Below, in pieces: positions 26,001 to 44,239 of a stretch of DNA of 64,000 nucleotides. The notes under the pieces are model-generated. The model made no database searches. It was not told where the DNA came from and saw only the letters and a program-made list of their open reading frames with translations. The number at the start of each line of letters is the position of its first letter. Positions within the stretch are counted from its first letter, which is position 1. The DNA lies in assembly GCA_037074765.1 (NCBI GenBank), contig JBAMDO010000562.1, positions 310,001 through 374,000 of the forward strand, read 5' to 3'. A program made the translations under genes and the position numbers. This stretch comes from Mansonella perstans. Lineage: Eukaryota > Nematoda > Chromadorea > Rhabditida > Onchocercidae.

Positions 26001-28498
26001 ATTTTTAAGATTGCAAAAAAATTTGCAGTGTGGTCGAAATCTGTTGGCTAAAAATGATGGCGAGCGTTCGGCACGCTTCGGTATAGCGGAAGCCAGTCAT
26101 TCGAGATTGAACTTCGAGGAAGATGACCTGGATGTCAACCAGTAAATCTGCCTTGCACTTTCTGATTTTGATGAAATATCCAGTTTAAGATCCCGAATAA
26201 GACTGATTGTGGATAAAATTATTTCCTCTATAATTCAGAGATATTATTATATTACGAAATATTTTAAGATTCAAAATCAAATTTTCATTCCGTACAGTAT
26301 TACCAGATGGGTTGCTGTGGATTTGGGCAAATTATAACAATAATACTTGTTACTTCTCTTTAAATATGATCAATGGATTGTTACAACTTCAGGTATGAAT
26401 TTCAGTACACACATTTCAATATTTCATAAATTATTAAAAAATCAAAAAAGCGAGACAAGATACTGTAAAAGATGAACAAAATATTAAAGAAATCACAATT
26501 CTAGGTTCGAGAACGTGCGCAACCAAAGATTCTGATATACAAATCGTACAAATTGAATGACGGAAAATGGCATGACATTAGTATGTTAAAGCAAGGACAA
26601 GAAATCTTTCTTAAGGTATTTTCACTTCTGTTGTATTATATTTCATGACTAGGTTCGAAGAAAATTGTTGTGGCATTTGTTGAAATTCTCTGATTTATTC
26701 ATGAATGCGAAAGAAATAAAAGTCGAGCCATTCAAGGTGGATCACAATCCTGTGCAGTACTTAGAAGATGCACCAAATCCGAAAGTGATGCGCAAACGGA
26801 TGTATATAGGTGGGATCATTTCAAGGCATCGGAAGCAATTTCATTTAACAGTACCAACATTGTCTGGATGCATCAGGTTTACAATTGTTTTCTTGTGACT
26901 TCCTTAATTGAAAATTAAAATAATCCTATTTAGAGCTTTTAGAAAATTTTTTTTAAGTATATAAAACTCAACTTTGAAATCTGTGCACTTAAAATTTAAG
27001 ATGAGTTGGAAAAAGGGATTATTAATAAGTTGATGGTAAAACTCAAATTATGTCGTTGGACCTCTAAACCTTAGTCACAAATATGTTTCAAGTGCAATGA
27101 TTTTTTTCAAAAATAAGTAATTTGGCAAAAAAAAATCATTGGCATGCAACTTTTTTCAGAGACTTTGAGGTAAACGATATTCAACAAGACTTATTTGAAA
27201 AAAGTCGCCATGTTGTACCATGCATTGTTGCTTCCAATTCAGCATACATTCATGAAGGCGGATATATGACGTTCGGTAGGTACTTCCAGTAATGAGATAT
27301 TATGTTCGCCTCAGTAATCAAAGTTAGCACTATAGGTTAATTCAAAAATGTGTGATTGTTGTTGTAGATTTTTCTACTTTCAATTCATTATGCGAAGTTC
27401 TAACAAACAAAAGTTATAAATTAAGCTCAGGAATTACTTGTTATAGGATCATTAAAATCTATTCAACAACTCGGTAATATTCAAATTTCGCTGCAATTTC
27501 GGCCTGCTGTAAAGGAAGGATTTATTTTCGGTTTGATGACAAATAAGGATCCAGAAAACGCACGAATTGTTGTTTACCTTAAAAACGGCCGGGTTATTAT
27601 GTTTTCTTTTTGAAAATCTGTTACGTTATAAAGCAGTCTGACATAGACTTGTGCACTATGTAAGATTGTTAGTTAAGAAAATTCTACCCGAAATGACCTA
27701 TTCGCAACATTAGCAGCAAAATGATAAACGTAATACAATTTGGGTAAACTGTGGTATTTCTTTTCATGTCTGTATTTACAAATTATACGGACAGTTCTTT
27801 TGATTTATATATATATAGCTTGAAACGCTATATCCCGCTTTACTTTTCAGTATTTTTTTGATAATCATTATAGATGATCTTCGAATTGATATTCAACAAT
27901 GGGCGTCCCGATGTGAAGCATGTTTTTAAAAAAGATCTGTGTGACGGCGCTTGGCACAATGTTACCCTTTCTATATCACATTCAAATACGATCGTTATAA
28001 CTATTGATGAGGTATGTTTCTGGATCTTTTGCCGCTGGTCTAGAGAGAAATAAAATGTTTGGGTTTATTTTCGATATTTAAGCGTGAAAAATCAACTTTT
28101 GAGAGTGATACAATCAAAGGATAAAAAATAATGGATTTCAGCATCGGAAACATCTGTCTTCAAAGACGAGCTCCAAAGCAGTAGAGTTTTTCCGAAATTC
28201 GCCGATATATGTCGGCGGAGTGACTGGTTAGTTTTTTCTGTTAATTTACATTTTGCACAGCTTATTTTTATTTGTTACAGGAATAAAGTACCTTTAGTCC
28301 TTGGTTTTATGGAACATTGATTAATTTTTGCGCTCCAAATAATGTCTTACTGTTGCAGCTTTATCAGCTTCCAAAATTGGTGTGCTATCATTAATCGGTT
28401 GCTATCGGGAATTTCAGCTCTACGGAAAATCGGTGGCTTTCAAAGATGCTAAGAAGTTGAATAAAGTTTTACCTGATGGTTGTCCATTCTTAAATTGA
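6177..28498 (+). CDS. lam-3: Laminin alpha chain, alpha-1/2 class
   Basis: This secreted subunit forms the long arm of the laminin heterotrimer in basement membranes and binds cell receptors through its C-terminal G domains. About 52 exons join in consistent phase to about 3,366 residues. Order: signal peptide ([20 protein letters not shown]); LN domain ([20 protein letters not shown]); four and a half LE repeats; first L4 (exons 9956-11238); about ten LE repeats; second L4 (14753 to ~15950); LE repeats to ~16830; coiled coil to 19716; LG1-3 (19918-24457); a Ser/Thr-rich linker; LG4-5 (26029-28498). Two L4 domains with 4.5 LE repeats before the first is the alpha-1/2 plan rather than alpha-3/5 (epi-1). 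It ends ...LPDGCPFLN. Two introns appear to start with GC, and the 21092-22162 intron carries LINE debris. Some exon edges (17687, 22163, 23482, 26269) are chosen by reading phase among alternatives. Confidence 0.95.
7105..7141 (+). repeat. 37-base poly(A) run in laminin intron 3
   Basis: An uninterrupted A run in the intron between exons 6820-6973 and 7298-7489. It is unusually long for this window. It may be a true homopolymer expansion, and its length is prone to assembly error. Confidence 0.7.
9956..11238 (+). other. Laminin alpha: first L4 (laminin IV) domain
   Basis: Four exons (9956-10111, 10365-10457, 10710-10918, 11085-11238) interrupt an LE repeat, as in vertebrate alpha-1 and alpha-2 chains. 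Typical blocks are [19 protein letters not shown] and the closing [17 protein letters not shown], where the LE repeat resumes. Confidence 0.85.
14753..15950 (+). other. Laminin alpha: second L4 (laminin IV) domain
   Basis: Exons 14753-14865, 15255-15402, 15548-15744 and the start of 15855-16131 encode it. Blocks seen are [41 protein letters not shown] and [17 protein letters not shown]. The LE repeat that resumes reads [12 protein letters not shown]: the usual cysteine after CQD is proline, and an extra cysteine appears five residues later. Confidence 0.85.
16850..19716 (+). other. Laminin alpha: coiled-coil region
   Basis: Exons from the end of 16730-16958 to 19562-19716 encode about 640 residues rich in Lys, Glu, Gln, Ala and Leu with almost no cysteine after CDQGCTR. 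This segment would assemble with beta and gamma chains. Phase sets the exon edges 17112-17505, 17687-18032, 18306-18469, 18607-18935, 19052-19249 and 19562-19716. The start of the 17687 exon is the least certain. Confidence 0.8.
19918..28498 (+). other. Laminin alpha: LG1-LG5 receptor-binding domains
   Basis: LG1 spans about 19918-20765, LG2 20923 to ~22970, LG3 to 24457, LG4 26029 to ~27240 and LG5 27447-28498. A hydrophilic Ser/Thr-rich linker (24940-25068, 25689-25885) separates LG3 from LG4, as in other alpha chains. Typical LG strands include [23 protein letters not shown]-like turns DGKWHDI and DGAWHNVTL, and terminal IGCYREFQL. Confidence 0.85.
21120..21990 (+). mobile_element. Decayed LINE (non-LTR retrotransposon) reverse-transcriptase fragment
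   Basis: The fragment lies in sense orientation within the laminin intron 21092-22162 and is GC-rich relative to its surroundings. Translated pieces in shifting frames match the LINE reverse-transcriptase order: a KILARI / [19 protein letters not shown] block with FRTN near 21210-21310, then [20 protein letters not shown] (21380-21430), [14 protein letters not shown] (~21540-21585), [20 protein letters not shown] (~21680-21740) where the catalytic YADD is VDDA, and a tail with LGLSASTII and AFGKFRR to ~21980. Several frameshifts and stops show it is dead. Neither an endonuclease domain nor terminal repeats are visible. I cannot name the clade. Confidence 0.85.
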
Positions 28499-28678
28499 AA
28501 ATTCCTGCCATCCTCTATAAAATTTCATTTTAAACTTGTCGGTAATATTATCAAGAAGTAACGAAGTAAATGGTAAGAAACTAAGCCTTTCCCGCTGAGA
28601 TTGTTATATCGATAGTGAAGATTTCACTTTGATATTATATTTCAAAACATATGCATAAGAATTTAATTATCTATATTG

Positions 28679-28814
28679 TATGCTTTGATAATACAATTGG
28701 AGTAAAAATAAATACATGAAAACTTTAACACTTTTTATAAAATTGTAATAAATATTGGGACTTCGAAGTTACAGCTGATTACTGCGACAAGCCATTCATT
28801 TTGAATACTCTTAG
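28679..28814 (+). repeat. 136-bp direct repeat, copy 1
   Basis: It matches 29033-29168 over its whole length with only a handful of substitutions and no gap that I can see. It starts at TATGCTTTG and ends at ATACTCTTAG. It lies about 180 bp past the laminin stop, so it may overlap the 3' UTR or downstream region. It contains AATAAA motifs that might act as alternative poly(A) signals. Confidence 0.9.
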
Positions 28815-29032
28815 GTCAAAAGGCCAAATGAACATGCAGACATACATATGAGGATAAGACAAATGGTAACTTTACAATAAAATATATGAATATTGATGAA
28901 TGCCTATAACTACCAGCAAGAAATTTCGATTAATAATTGAATAACAAGTCAGGCTGAAATAATATTCTACATTGTCAAAAAAAAAAAAAAAAAAAAACGG
29001 CCAATATTTTAATTTAAAAAAGCATCACATTA

Positions 29033-29168
29033 TATGCTTTGGTAATACAATTGGAGTAAAAATAAATATATGAAAACTTTAATACTTTTTATAAAATTGT
29101 AATAAATATTGGGACTTCGAAATTACAACTGATTACTGCGACAAGCCATTCATTTTGAATACTCTTAG
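29033..29168 (+). repeat. 136-bp direct repeat, copy 2
   Basis: This is the second copy of 28679-28814, starting 354 bp downstream. It is preceded by a 21-base A run at 28977-28997 and a short AT-rich spacer. The high identity suggests a recent local duplication. Confidence 0.9.
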
Positions 29169-29967
29169 AAGCTAAGGAACTTTTTTAGAAAAAAGATAAA
29201 TTTTTTAAATAAATGTTGGCACCACAAAATATGGCGCCTATCTTTTTCAAAGCTTGAACGGCTAGTTCATCCTTATATTTGAATTTTATATTTAAAAATT
29301 ATATTATCTTTCCTTATTCAGTTTCAAATCGATTGATATTGCTATTCTAGAGTATTTTTCTAGCAGCTATGTAATTTCTAACCTGTTTTTTGACTTGAAA
29401 GTACAATTCTAGCTTTGTAATCTTTTATGGCATTAAGTTTTGACACTGGAGCATCGTTCGATCCCACAACTGTCGTGAAATACAATGACTGGCAAATAAT
29501 TTTTTCCGAGCTCAACTTGGATAATTAGATCCCAAGCAAATTCATCCAAATGAAGCGTTAACTCGTTGTGAGAGAATTTGTGAAGAATCAGTTCGTTTGT
29601 AAATACACAACAGCCGGAGTTTTGTAACCTTTATCAAAAGAGGAATTTGTTGGTTAATCGCAAGTTCGTAGAAGCGATGAAGTCCAAGCGAGTAACCCAG
29701 AAAACCTAACCCTTGTCGGGTTGAGCTTATATGTTGTGAGAAATGGGAATGGTTTACATGAAGCATTCAAGCACCGGGAACACACCGGAAATGGTACAGG
29801 CATTATGACAAGATGAAACAGGAAGATTGACATGGGAAATTAAGGGTTTTAAACATAAGGATGCAAATTGGTCAGATAAGATAACAACAAAAGCGTGTGA
29901 AAAATCATTTTAAGGGATGTAGATAAGTGCAAAGTGATTCATAGTATCATTAGCATTAATTTACAAT

Positions 29968-30309
29968 ATGAATAAGAAATTTATTTTATTATTTATTTAT
30001 TTGAAGCTTCGTTTTCACGACAACAACTGCACACGGAATGTCGTGGATCTTAGACGCCCAAATCAATGCCTATCCAAAATTACCAGTGTTATGAGTAATT
30101 TGAAAGAAAAAATTTGACTTGAAAGATTCCAGAAAGCACATAACAAAAATGAATTTGAAACTGCTATGAATAATTTCAATAAGGATGAGCAAGCATATGA
30201 GGAAACTATAAGGCAAATTATTCATCAACATTACAATAAGCCGATATTTAAAAAAAATGATAAATTTAGGAAATTTTTAAAAAAAAAAATGAAAATAATA
30301 AACTACTGA
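29968..30309 (+). pseudogene. Disrupted reading frame, possible small secreted-protein remnant
   Basis: From ATG 29968 one frame stays open for 49 codons, meets TGA at 30115, then runs on for 63 more codons to TGA at 30307. It starts MNKKFILLFIYLKL, hydrophobic like a leader, and the second half is strongly hydrophilic (FQKAHNKNEFETAMNNFNKD), rich in Asn, Lys and Glu. I do not recognise the family. A charged alpha-helical secreted protein of nematode type is conceivable. AT-rich chance reading frames are a real alternative. Confidence 0.25.
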
Positions 30310-31673
30310 TAAGGATTCATTTTCCGGATCGCTCACAATAATTTATACATGAAATAAAAGAAACATGATACAATTTGTTCTGGTTCTTGACTCACAATAC
30401 TTAAATACTAATCTTATTAAAAAACACACAAAATTCCAGAAAGCACAAAATCTAAAAATCCATTTATTACCTATTTGCAAGGACAGTACAGATATGAAAT
30501 AAGCAAAATTTTGGAGCACAAAGTCTTTGAATAGTCCCTATTACGATTCAGGACGTTAACCTTCAGAATATTCCATTTCATTCGCTAGTTGGCCATCATA
30601 ATTCGGTTCACTTAGGACCCATATTCTTAACTTATCTAATTAATCGTTCATGCTCCAAATTTCACTAACTACGAAAGACCAGCTTTGCCAAAGAAATATT
30701 GCTAGCCTATTAATATACACAATAAGATAAGTACAGCGTTTAGTGCTCCACATTCTTTGAACGAACCAATTTTCTGGAGATATTCACATTTGAAATAAAC
30801 TTCCATATCACACAAGCTATCAATGTAACTAGATATCATTACTAGTGCTTTGCAGATGACATCACTACAAAGTTTCATTGCTTTATCGTACAATAGTAAG
30901 CTACTTTTTGCATAACAATAAATGGAATACATATAAGAAATGTAGAATGACCTCCTATAATCAACAATAAAAATAAAAACAAGATCTGCACTGGTATAAA
31001 TAAATGGTATTAACGAAAGTTCCTACCAAACCTCAAAATTATTCCTTTAACTGCCGATTATGTGACATAAACATCAGTGAAAGAAGACATCATCATAGAA
31101 CATCGAAATCATATGGAACTTTAATTTCTTATCATGAATTCGTTCCGTTTTTATCTTCATACCAATTATGTCCATCTAATAACGAAACCTGAGTTTAGAG
31201 TAAAATCATAACAAAGTATGGAATTCTAATTTTTCATTTCTTGTCACCAATGTTTAAGTTATCACAAAGAAATGATAGAATGAACATAATAAATGAGGAC
31301 ATTATCATGAACAATTGATATCAGTAACGTAGTACAATAAGACTGATATATGCATAGTGTTATTAAACGACATGTAAATTAAGAATAAGATTTTCTTTAG
31401 ATAGTAGTAAAAAAAGGAACTTCAGAATTGAAATAATGCAAATTTATCAGTGACATCGCACATTTTTTGACTTCGACAATTATCTCTATTTTACACTTAT
31501 AATGAATGGTACAACACAAAAGTGTCACCAACTATCAATATGCAAAAATTAAATGAGATTTTTTAAATCTTTGGGTTCATCCAGTGAGCTCAGTGAGTGC
31601 AAATATTTCAAAAAATAGCAAAACTGACGTAACGTATAACATTTTCATTCATGTAAAAAAATACAACAACGAG

Positions 31674-38484
<6,811 letters not shown>

Positions 38485-41400
38485 ATCCCGATGCCACTGT
38501 CTTTTTTTGCTTCAAAGTTCTTTCGCGATACTATAAATTGTTAAAAATTAAATTTAGGCCTTAATCCAAATTTCAGAGCAACGGACAGAACAAATGAAAT
38601 TTATAAATAACATAAATTTGTGACAGCAGAATGAACAACAGCGCAGTTGGAGAATTGGACAACTGGATAACTGGACAATTGGGCACTGGAGCAGTTTGAG
38701 GAAGAAAATATTCAAAACTGTGCAAAAACCTATTTTAACGAATTTGAATGAAAAAAGCAAAATACATTACTTCATAATATGTGTTGAGTAATTTTTAGAC
38801 AAGACGCGTGAGGCCGATTTTCTTTTCTTCATAACAGAAGCTAAGATTCAGCTACTCAGTTCTTTAGAGCTACAATATTATTTGTTATTTGCTCATCACT
38901 TATACCTCTCCCCCTTTTCTACGCAGCAAAATTATTATTCTTTTTGATACGGAATAAAAATATATTCGAATCTAAAACAATTGATTCATCTTAATATTAA
39001 TTCTCCTTAACTCCGAAATCATTCATTATTCCTCTAAGAGCGACATATAACAGCGATCATAAAGTTTAATTTTTTTTCATTATTTTGATAATAACCTAAT
39101 GCGCATATCCGTTGCAAGTACACCACAGCAATGATTATACAGGAGAAATCATTATCCATAATTCATCTTAAGCGAGTGTTGCAAAAATGATTTAAAGAAC
39201 TTTTTTCATTTTCACACAAAGAAAAGTTATTTTTAATTTTAGTTTAGTAAATAGCTGTTTTATTTTTCATGTTTTCCTCAAGAAACTATAAATATTTGAG
39301 AAACAAAGGAAAAAATTTCGTTGGATAAGAAGCTTTAATAATTTTAATTATGACTGAAGTACGAAGACTATGCAGCTGGATGAGATAATATGCAAATGAC
39401 TTGATAAATCTTTTTTTCAGATCTTCAAATACTAGCTTACTAAAAATTTTGCACTTGCAATTTAATTAACTAGTCAGAGCAGCAATGTACCAAGCTTTCT
39501 TCTAAAGATGTCATTTCATTTCAGTTATAAAACTCTCAATAAACAAGGTAATATGAAAATCATTCTAACTGCTAATCTTTTCAATGCTGCTGGAAATGTT
39601 TAAGAATTAAAATGAAAATTAGCAAAAGCAAATTGAAAGAAGAGAATGAAAAGTTTTAGCTTAGCACCGACTTGACTTCCAGCCAGTTTTGACATTCAGA
39701 TAACCACTTTATTTCTGGAGTGTAAATTCCTCTTCCTACTCTTATTAATAAGCTTGAAAAACACTAAATCAGTGAAATGAGTTTAAAATTTTCATTAAAC
39801 AAGATTGCCAAAATCAGTAAACACTGAAATGTTTCAAATTACAAATGAAATTCAAGAAATTAAATTTGGGTGGGCATCAGTAATCGGCAGTCCATTATTA
39901 TTCGCTGGATGACAGATGGAGAAAAGTAATTTTTTAATTAAAAAATATTAATTAAATACCTTTTAATTTATTTCGTTCTTGCATTAGTGCTACAATTTTG
40001 TGATTTCAAAAAAATTTCATACCTAATGAAACGCAACAAAAGTTTCAGTGAGAAAAGAATGAATCCCTCGAGCATTGTAATATCGGAATTTTTATTCAAA
40101 ATGATGTCTAACTAATAATTTTCGTATATCACAAAAGTGTCATAATAAAGGTTATTATTAACGGCCAAAATTAGTCGAGATAGAAATGACCATGGTATTT
40201 CCGGTCATTGTGCTGAACACAGGTGAGAGAAAAGGAATTGTTTATACTTGTTGAAAGTATGAACCATTCAAACATTTGGTGTATTAAGTTGTCAGTGTTT
40301 GAACTTTCCATCTTAGCCTGTCAGTCCATTGGCCTAATTATTGTTTCGAGGAAACATATTTGCTCTACGCAGCAATATGACCAATTTGTGCATTTCGAAG
40401 AAAGTTAAACATTGATATTTGTAAAGCGCTATTTTTGATAAGATATCATCATCGTCTTCTCTCCTCCTTTCATTTCATTGATATTTTATATTTATTACGG
40501 AAACTAGTTCACAAAAGGAGAGAAAACATTTGAGATCAGTCGCCGATTAACGGTTCATTACTAGTTGTGACAATTTCCATCATAACCGCGTCGGTCCTAA
40601 TGACTACGGCAGCGATAATATCAACCCCTAACATTTCAAAGATGACAACGTTTCCCTGCATTTCGTTCATTCTTGCTTCTTCATTAAATAATCGCTTCCT
40701 TAAGCTTTGTACACTTATTAACTAACAGATGACGCGTCGTCTTCATCACAACCGTAATGCAATACACTTAAAGTAAAATCTATCAGACATAGGTTTTGAA
40801 TAAAATGAAAGAATTATAAAATGCAGGACAAAACATAGCTTGATAAAAAGCCGTGGCATGGCTGCAAAAGCTTTTTAGCCGCAACAGCAAACATTTTACA
40901 GTCAGCTTGGAAGGAGGACTGAATGAGGATTATCATCGGAAAAGCGTGAGATGAGGTCAACGTGAGATCTATATCCATTACGTTGCTTTTCTTTAATAGG
41001 AAGAAAAAAGGATTCAGACCTTACCAACTTCAATTTGCAATGCATCATCCTTATTTCGATAAGTGTTTCAGATATCAGAAGTTGAATATTAGAGTGTTTG
41101 AGTTCCAGCAAGAAATCAACAGATTGACATAGGAAATATTCCTCCGCTTTGGCTACGCATAGATCAAAATTGCTCATATTCTCAATGTATCTTGACAGGA
41201 AATTTTTCATTGTATGCCTATATTAGTGAAAAAAATATTCAATTCAGAATCAACAATTCCATTTATTCTTTTATTAATCCAAGCAAGGAAGATTGTAGAA
41301 AGTGATTTCGTGCAGGTTTCTCATTAGAAAAGAAAGAAAAAGGACATTGGACATAAGCCCTCACACATAATTTAATACAATAGGCTTGAAAAGAAAGGGT

Positions 41401-44230
41401 AGGGGAGTATTTGCAAAAATGACTTGTGAAAATGGATAGGGTGATATGTTCAATAAGCTTACCGATCATCAGAGCTGTTAATTAATCTGATAGTGCCAGG
41501 TTACAATTGCTTAGTAATAACAAAAATATCAAATAAGTAAAATGGGTCAGAAAAACACAAATGTGCGAAGTATTGAAATTGCAAATAAATAAAGCTAAAT
41601 AAACAATGAAACAATGATAACGAATAATTTGGATAAAGTATGAGATGTTCATAACAGTTTTGGAATAGCAAGAGTGGAGATTGTGGAGAAACAGAAATAG
41701 ATATTGAATTAAGAGAGATATTTATATGGAAGAATGAATTGATAAGTGTGACAATGATGACAACATCTTCCAATAAGACAGAAGCATTAACCCGCAATAA
41801 TACATCAAAATGGACGGAATGAAATGGTAGTGATAAATACGGGTGGATAAATAAATGGTAAATGATAACGGTCTTATCAGTTAATGAACCGATTAAATAG
41901 AATATTTCAGATGGCATGACAAAATTTTAAAATACATTACTAGCGATTAAATATGCTTAGTAAATCTATTATGGCTTCAGATGAATTTATTTTTATTCTG
42001 GAACTCTTCAAATATTCATTACACTGAGCTTCTAAATGAAATTAAAATATTCGTATACAGCTGATTCGTATGCAGCTCTTGACTCGCCTAGTGCATCTCT
42101 TTTCGTTCTAGAAGAATTGTGCATATGAAATAACAATGAGTAAACAACAGAAATCATTTTGGAATTCAGGCTAATTTTATTATGCACACAGAACATATAA
42201 ATACACACACATACATAGAGAGCCGCAATTTTAACTTAAGCTTATAGGCTTCTAACGTTAAAGTTCATCTGATATTATATTGACGCACTATCATTTGTAT
42301 TGATCTTATATAATGAATTGGATACAGCAGAATCTACTTGAAGAAGGACCTGATCGATTAATTTCTAAAAATATCCCAAAATCGAGCCTTCATCATTTTC
42401 TCACATCCGGTGGGATCTATTACATTATGCCAACATTTTAACAGCAAATATAATGCCATCTCATGTTTTCACCGCTTCTGGAAATATTCAAAGGGACACG
42501 GTTGAAACAAAACCATTCAATCGAAACAATTTAAAGCTTTAAATGTAATTGCCGCTCTCCATAAAGTCCCCGAAATATGGATTTACTGGAATATGAATAT
42601 GAAGTATACAGTTCGAAATATGATTCAAACCAGTGCTACCTCACATAAAATGACCAATTCAGAAATCTTAAGATTGAAAACTTAACGAATTCTCATAATT
42701 TCTGTGCACCAATTTAATGATCGACTAGTGAAATGGACAAAGTTCAAAAGAGAATTTTTTGTACTTTTTTATTGTTTTTTCCGAACGAAAATCACTGTAT
42801 CATCATCAATTGCAAAAAGCCGTGGAAAAATTTCGAACATTTTAAACACATAACAAAAAAACCAATAAGAAAAATTTACAATTCCATAAGTAAAATAGCT
42901 TGCATTTGCTTCCATCTTAATCCCTTACTTCATTCATCTGGCTTCCTTGAAAGCAAAATTAAGGCTAGCATAAGAAACTGCTATAATGCAAGATGAAATT
43001 TTTATTGAAAAATTGTGTAAGTGCAATTGGAATTTCGATCAATAAGCCTAATAGGGCAGCTTTCCAGCGTGCACTCAAGTAATTTTATGTAAAACATAAA
43101 ATAGCCAAGAATGATGTGACATTCTGATAACAGCAGCATATGAAATAGGTTGCATAGTTGCTTACAATGCAGAGTAGTGCAATTCATATTCAGTAAAAGT
43201 GGAAAAAAGCACCCTTGAAAAGGTAACAAAGTGATAAAATTCTCAAATAAACAAATTTTCAACCTTTTATTACAATTTCAATTGCAAATTCCGGGTCTTT
43301 TTCCTGTTTATTCTCAAAAATATCAAGAATAAATGTTTGTTCATAGAACTAGCAAATTTCATTATTTTTGCTATAAAAAATTCTAAAACTGTTGAGAAAG
43401 AGCAAAAATGCAGCAACACAAGTTCAAGTGTGGAAAGATGAAAGCGGAATATCAAAAAAATGAGAAAAGGAAAGGAAATTTTTGTGAAAGATTTTGAATG
43501 AGGCAGTAAAATAAGAACAGATATTAAACAAACAATGATGGACAGCACGAAAATAATCATTCAGACATGTTGTAGAATAGAATCAAATGCAGCACCAACA
43601 CTCACAGATTTGATAAAGCTTAAATTATTAGTGATTTGATCAATGAAGTAGTACTGATTAGGAAATAACAACGGTTAAAGGATTGCCGTAAGTTCGGAAA
43701 AGTGAGTGGAAAACAAAAAATTCGATAATAAACATTCTATACAACACACAAATACTGCAAGGAATGTGACAGTAAAACGTTCATGACAACAAATCAAGTT
43801 TAAGTTCACAAAATAAAAGTAGAAGTACAAATAGAGAGACATGAAGGGAGGAAAAAAACAAAACATGACCTTACTTTCCCTGCAAAAAAAATTAATCGCA
43901 ACGTTTTCAATAACCGGTATTTCTGCAGCTCTAAATAATGGTCAGTTTGTTAAATTTCATTTGATAAATTACAAAAGCTACGTTAAAATTCAACAAAAAT
44001 CCTTCAACCTATTACAAATCATGCTTATAAAACGAGCAGTAAATCACTTTCTCTGAAAATGCACAAAAAAGTACACAAGATAAAAGTAAAGGTATGTTAA
44101 AGAAGGTAAATTATTCAAGTAGCTGCGGCACTGCAATTTCGAAATTTATATGTATTATCATCACAACAATGGAAAATAAAATGAGACCAAACATTTCATT
44201 TTTCATTCATTTCATTTTATGCATTTCATT
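38485..44230. other. Region between the RSK 5' end and the cadherin 3' end
   Basis: The right end of this 5.7-kb stretch should be cadherin 3' UTR and the left end the RSK promoter. A short direct-repeat cluster of GGACAA(C/T)TGG units lies at about 38640-38695. A GC-richer island at about 40530-40760 and a stop-free minus-strand stretch at 40902-41210 together form a candidate small gene, listed separately. A minus-strand open frame at 41501-41917 is best explained by local A/T strand skew. The rest is AT-rich and holds nothing I can name. Confidence 0.55.
40536..41210 (-). CDS. Candidate small two-exon gene, unknown product
   Basis: I do not recognise this protein. Exon 1 (41025-41210) begins at ATG, 7 nt after an acceptor-like CACTAATATAG that would suit spliced-leader addition. 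It ends phase 0 at a GTAAGG donor. Exon 2 (40536-40721) follows a TGTTAG acceptor in phase 0 and runs to TGA, giving 123 residues. The sequence starts MKNFLSRYIENMSNFDL, is helical and charged in the middle (SLRKRLFNEEARMNEMQGN), and ends in a Val/Ile-rich segment and EPLIGD. There is no signal peptide and no obvious domain. Exon 2 lies in an island richer in GC than its surroundings. Signals and phase agree, but a chance arrangement is possible. Confidence 0.35.
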
Positions 44231-44239
44231 TCATTTTTC
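44192..44239 (+). repeat. (TTTCA)n simple repeat at the cadherin 3' end
   Basis: Repeated ATTTCATTTT/TTTCATTTCA units flank and overlap the proposed cadherin stop at 44231-44233. Read on the minus strand this is an (AAATG)n tract that starts inside the last codons. Confidence 0.6.

Larger units (their letters stand above)
28499..31673. other. Gene-poor region between laminin 3' end and RSK 3' end
   Basis: The two genes are convergent here. AATAAA motifs near 28708 and 28748 could end the laminin transcript. The stretch holds a two-copy 136-bp direct repeat, a 21-base A run at 28977-28997, a moderately GC-richer segment at about 29430-29960 with no recognisable protein, and a disrupted reading frame at 29968-30309. 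The rest to 31673 is AT-rich with no exon I can support. The RSK 3' UTR must occupy its right end. Confidence 0.6.

Noticed and set aside
29400..29475. Possible tRNA, from a GTTCGATCCC box
   Set aside because: No matching A box, acceptor stem or anticodon arm could be folded by eye.
41501..41917. 138-codon minus-strand open frame
   Set aside because: Extremely rich in Phe, Leu, Ser and Ile with almost no lysine. The plus strand here is A-rich, which removes stop codons from the minus reading. No acceptor before the ATG and no domain.
43270..43866. Minus-strand hydrophobic open frames resembling membrane proteins
   Set aside because: Driven by T-rich composition on that strand; no conserved motifs and no splice signals.
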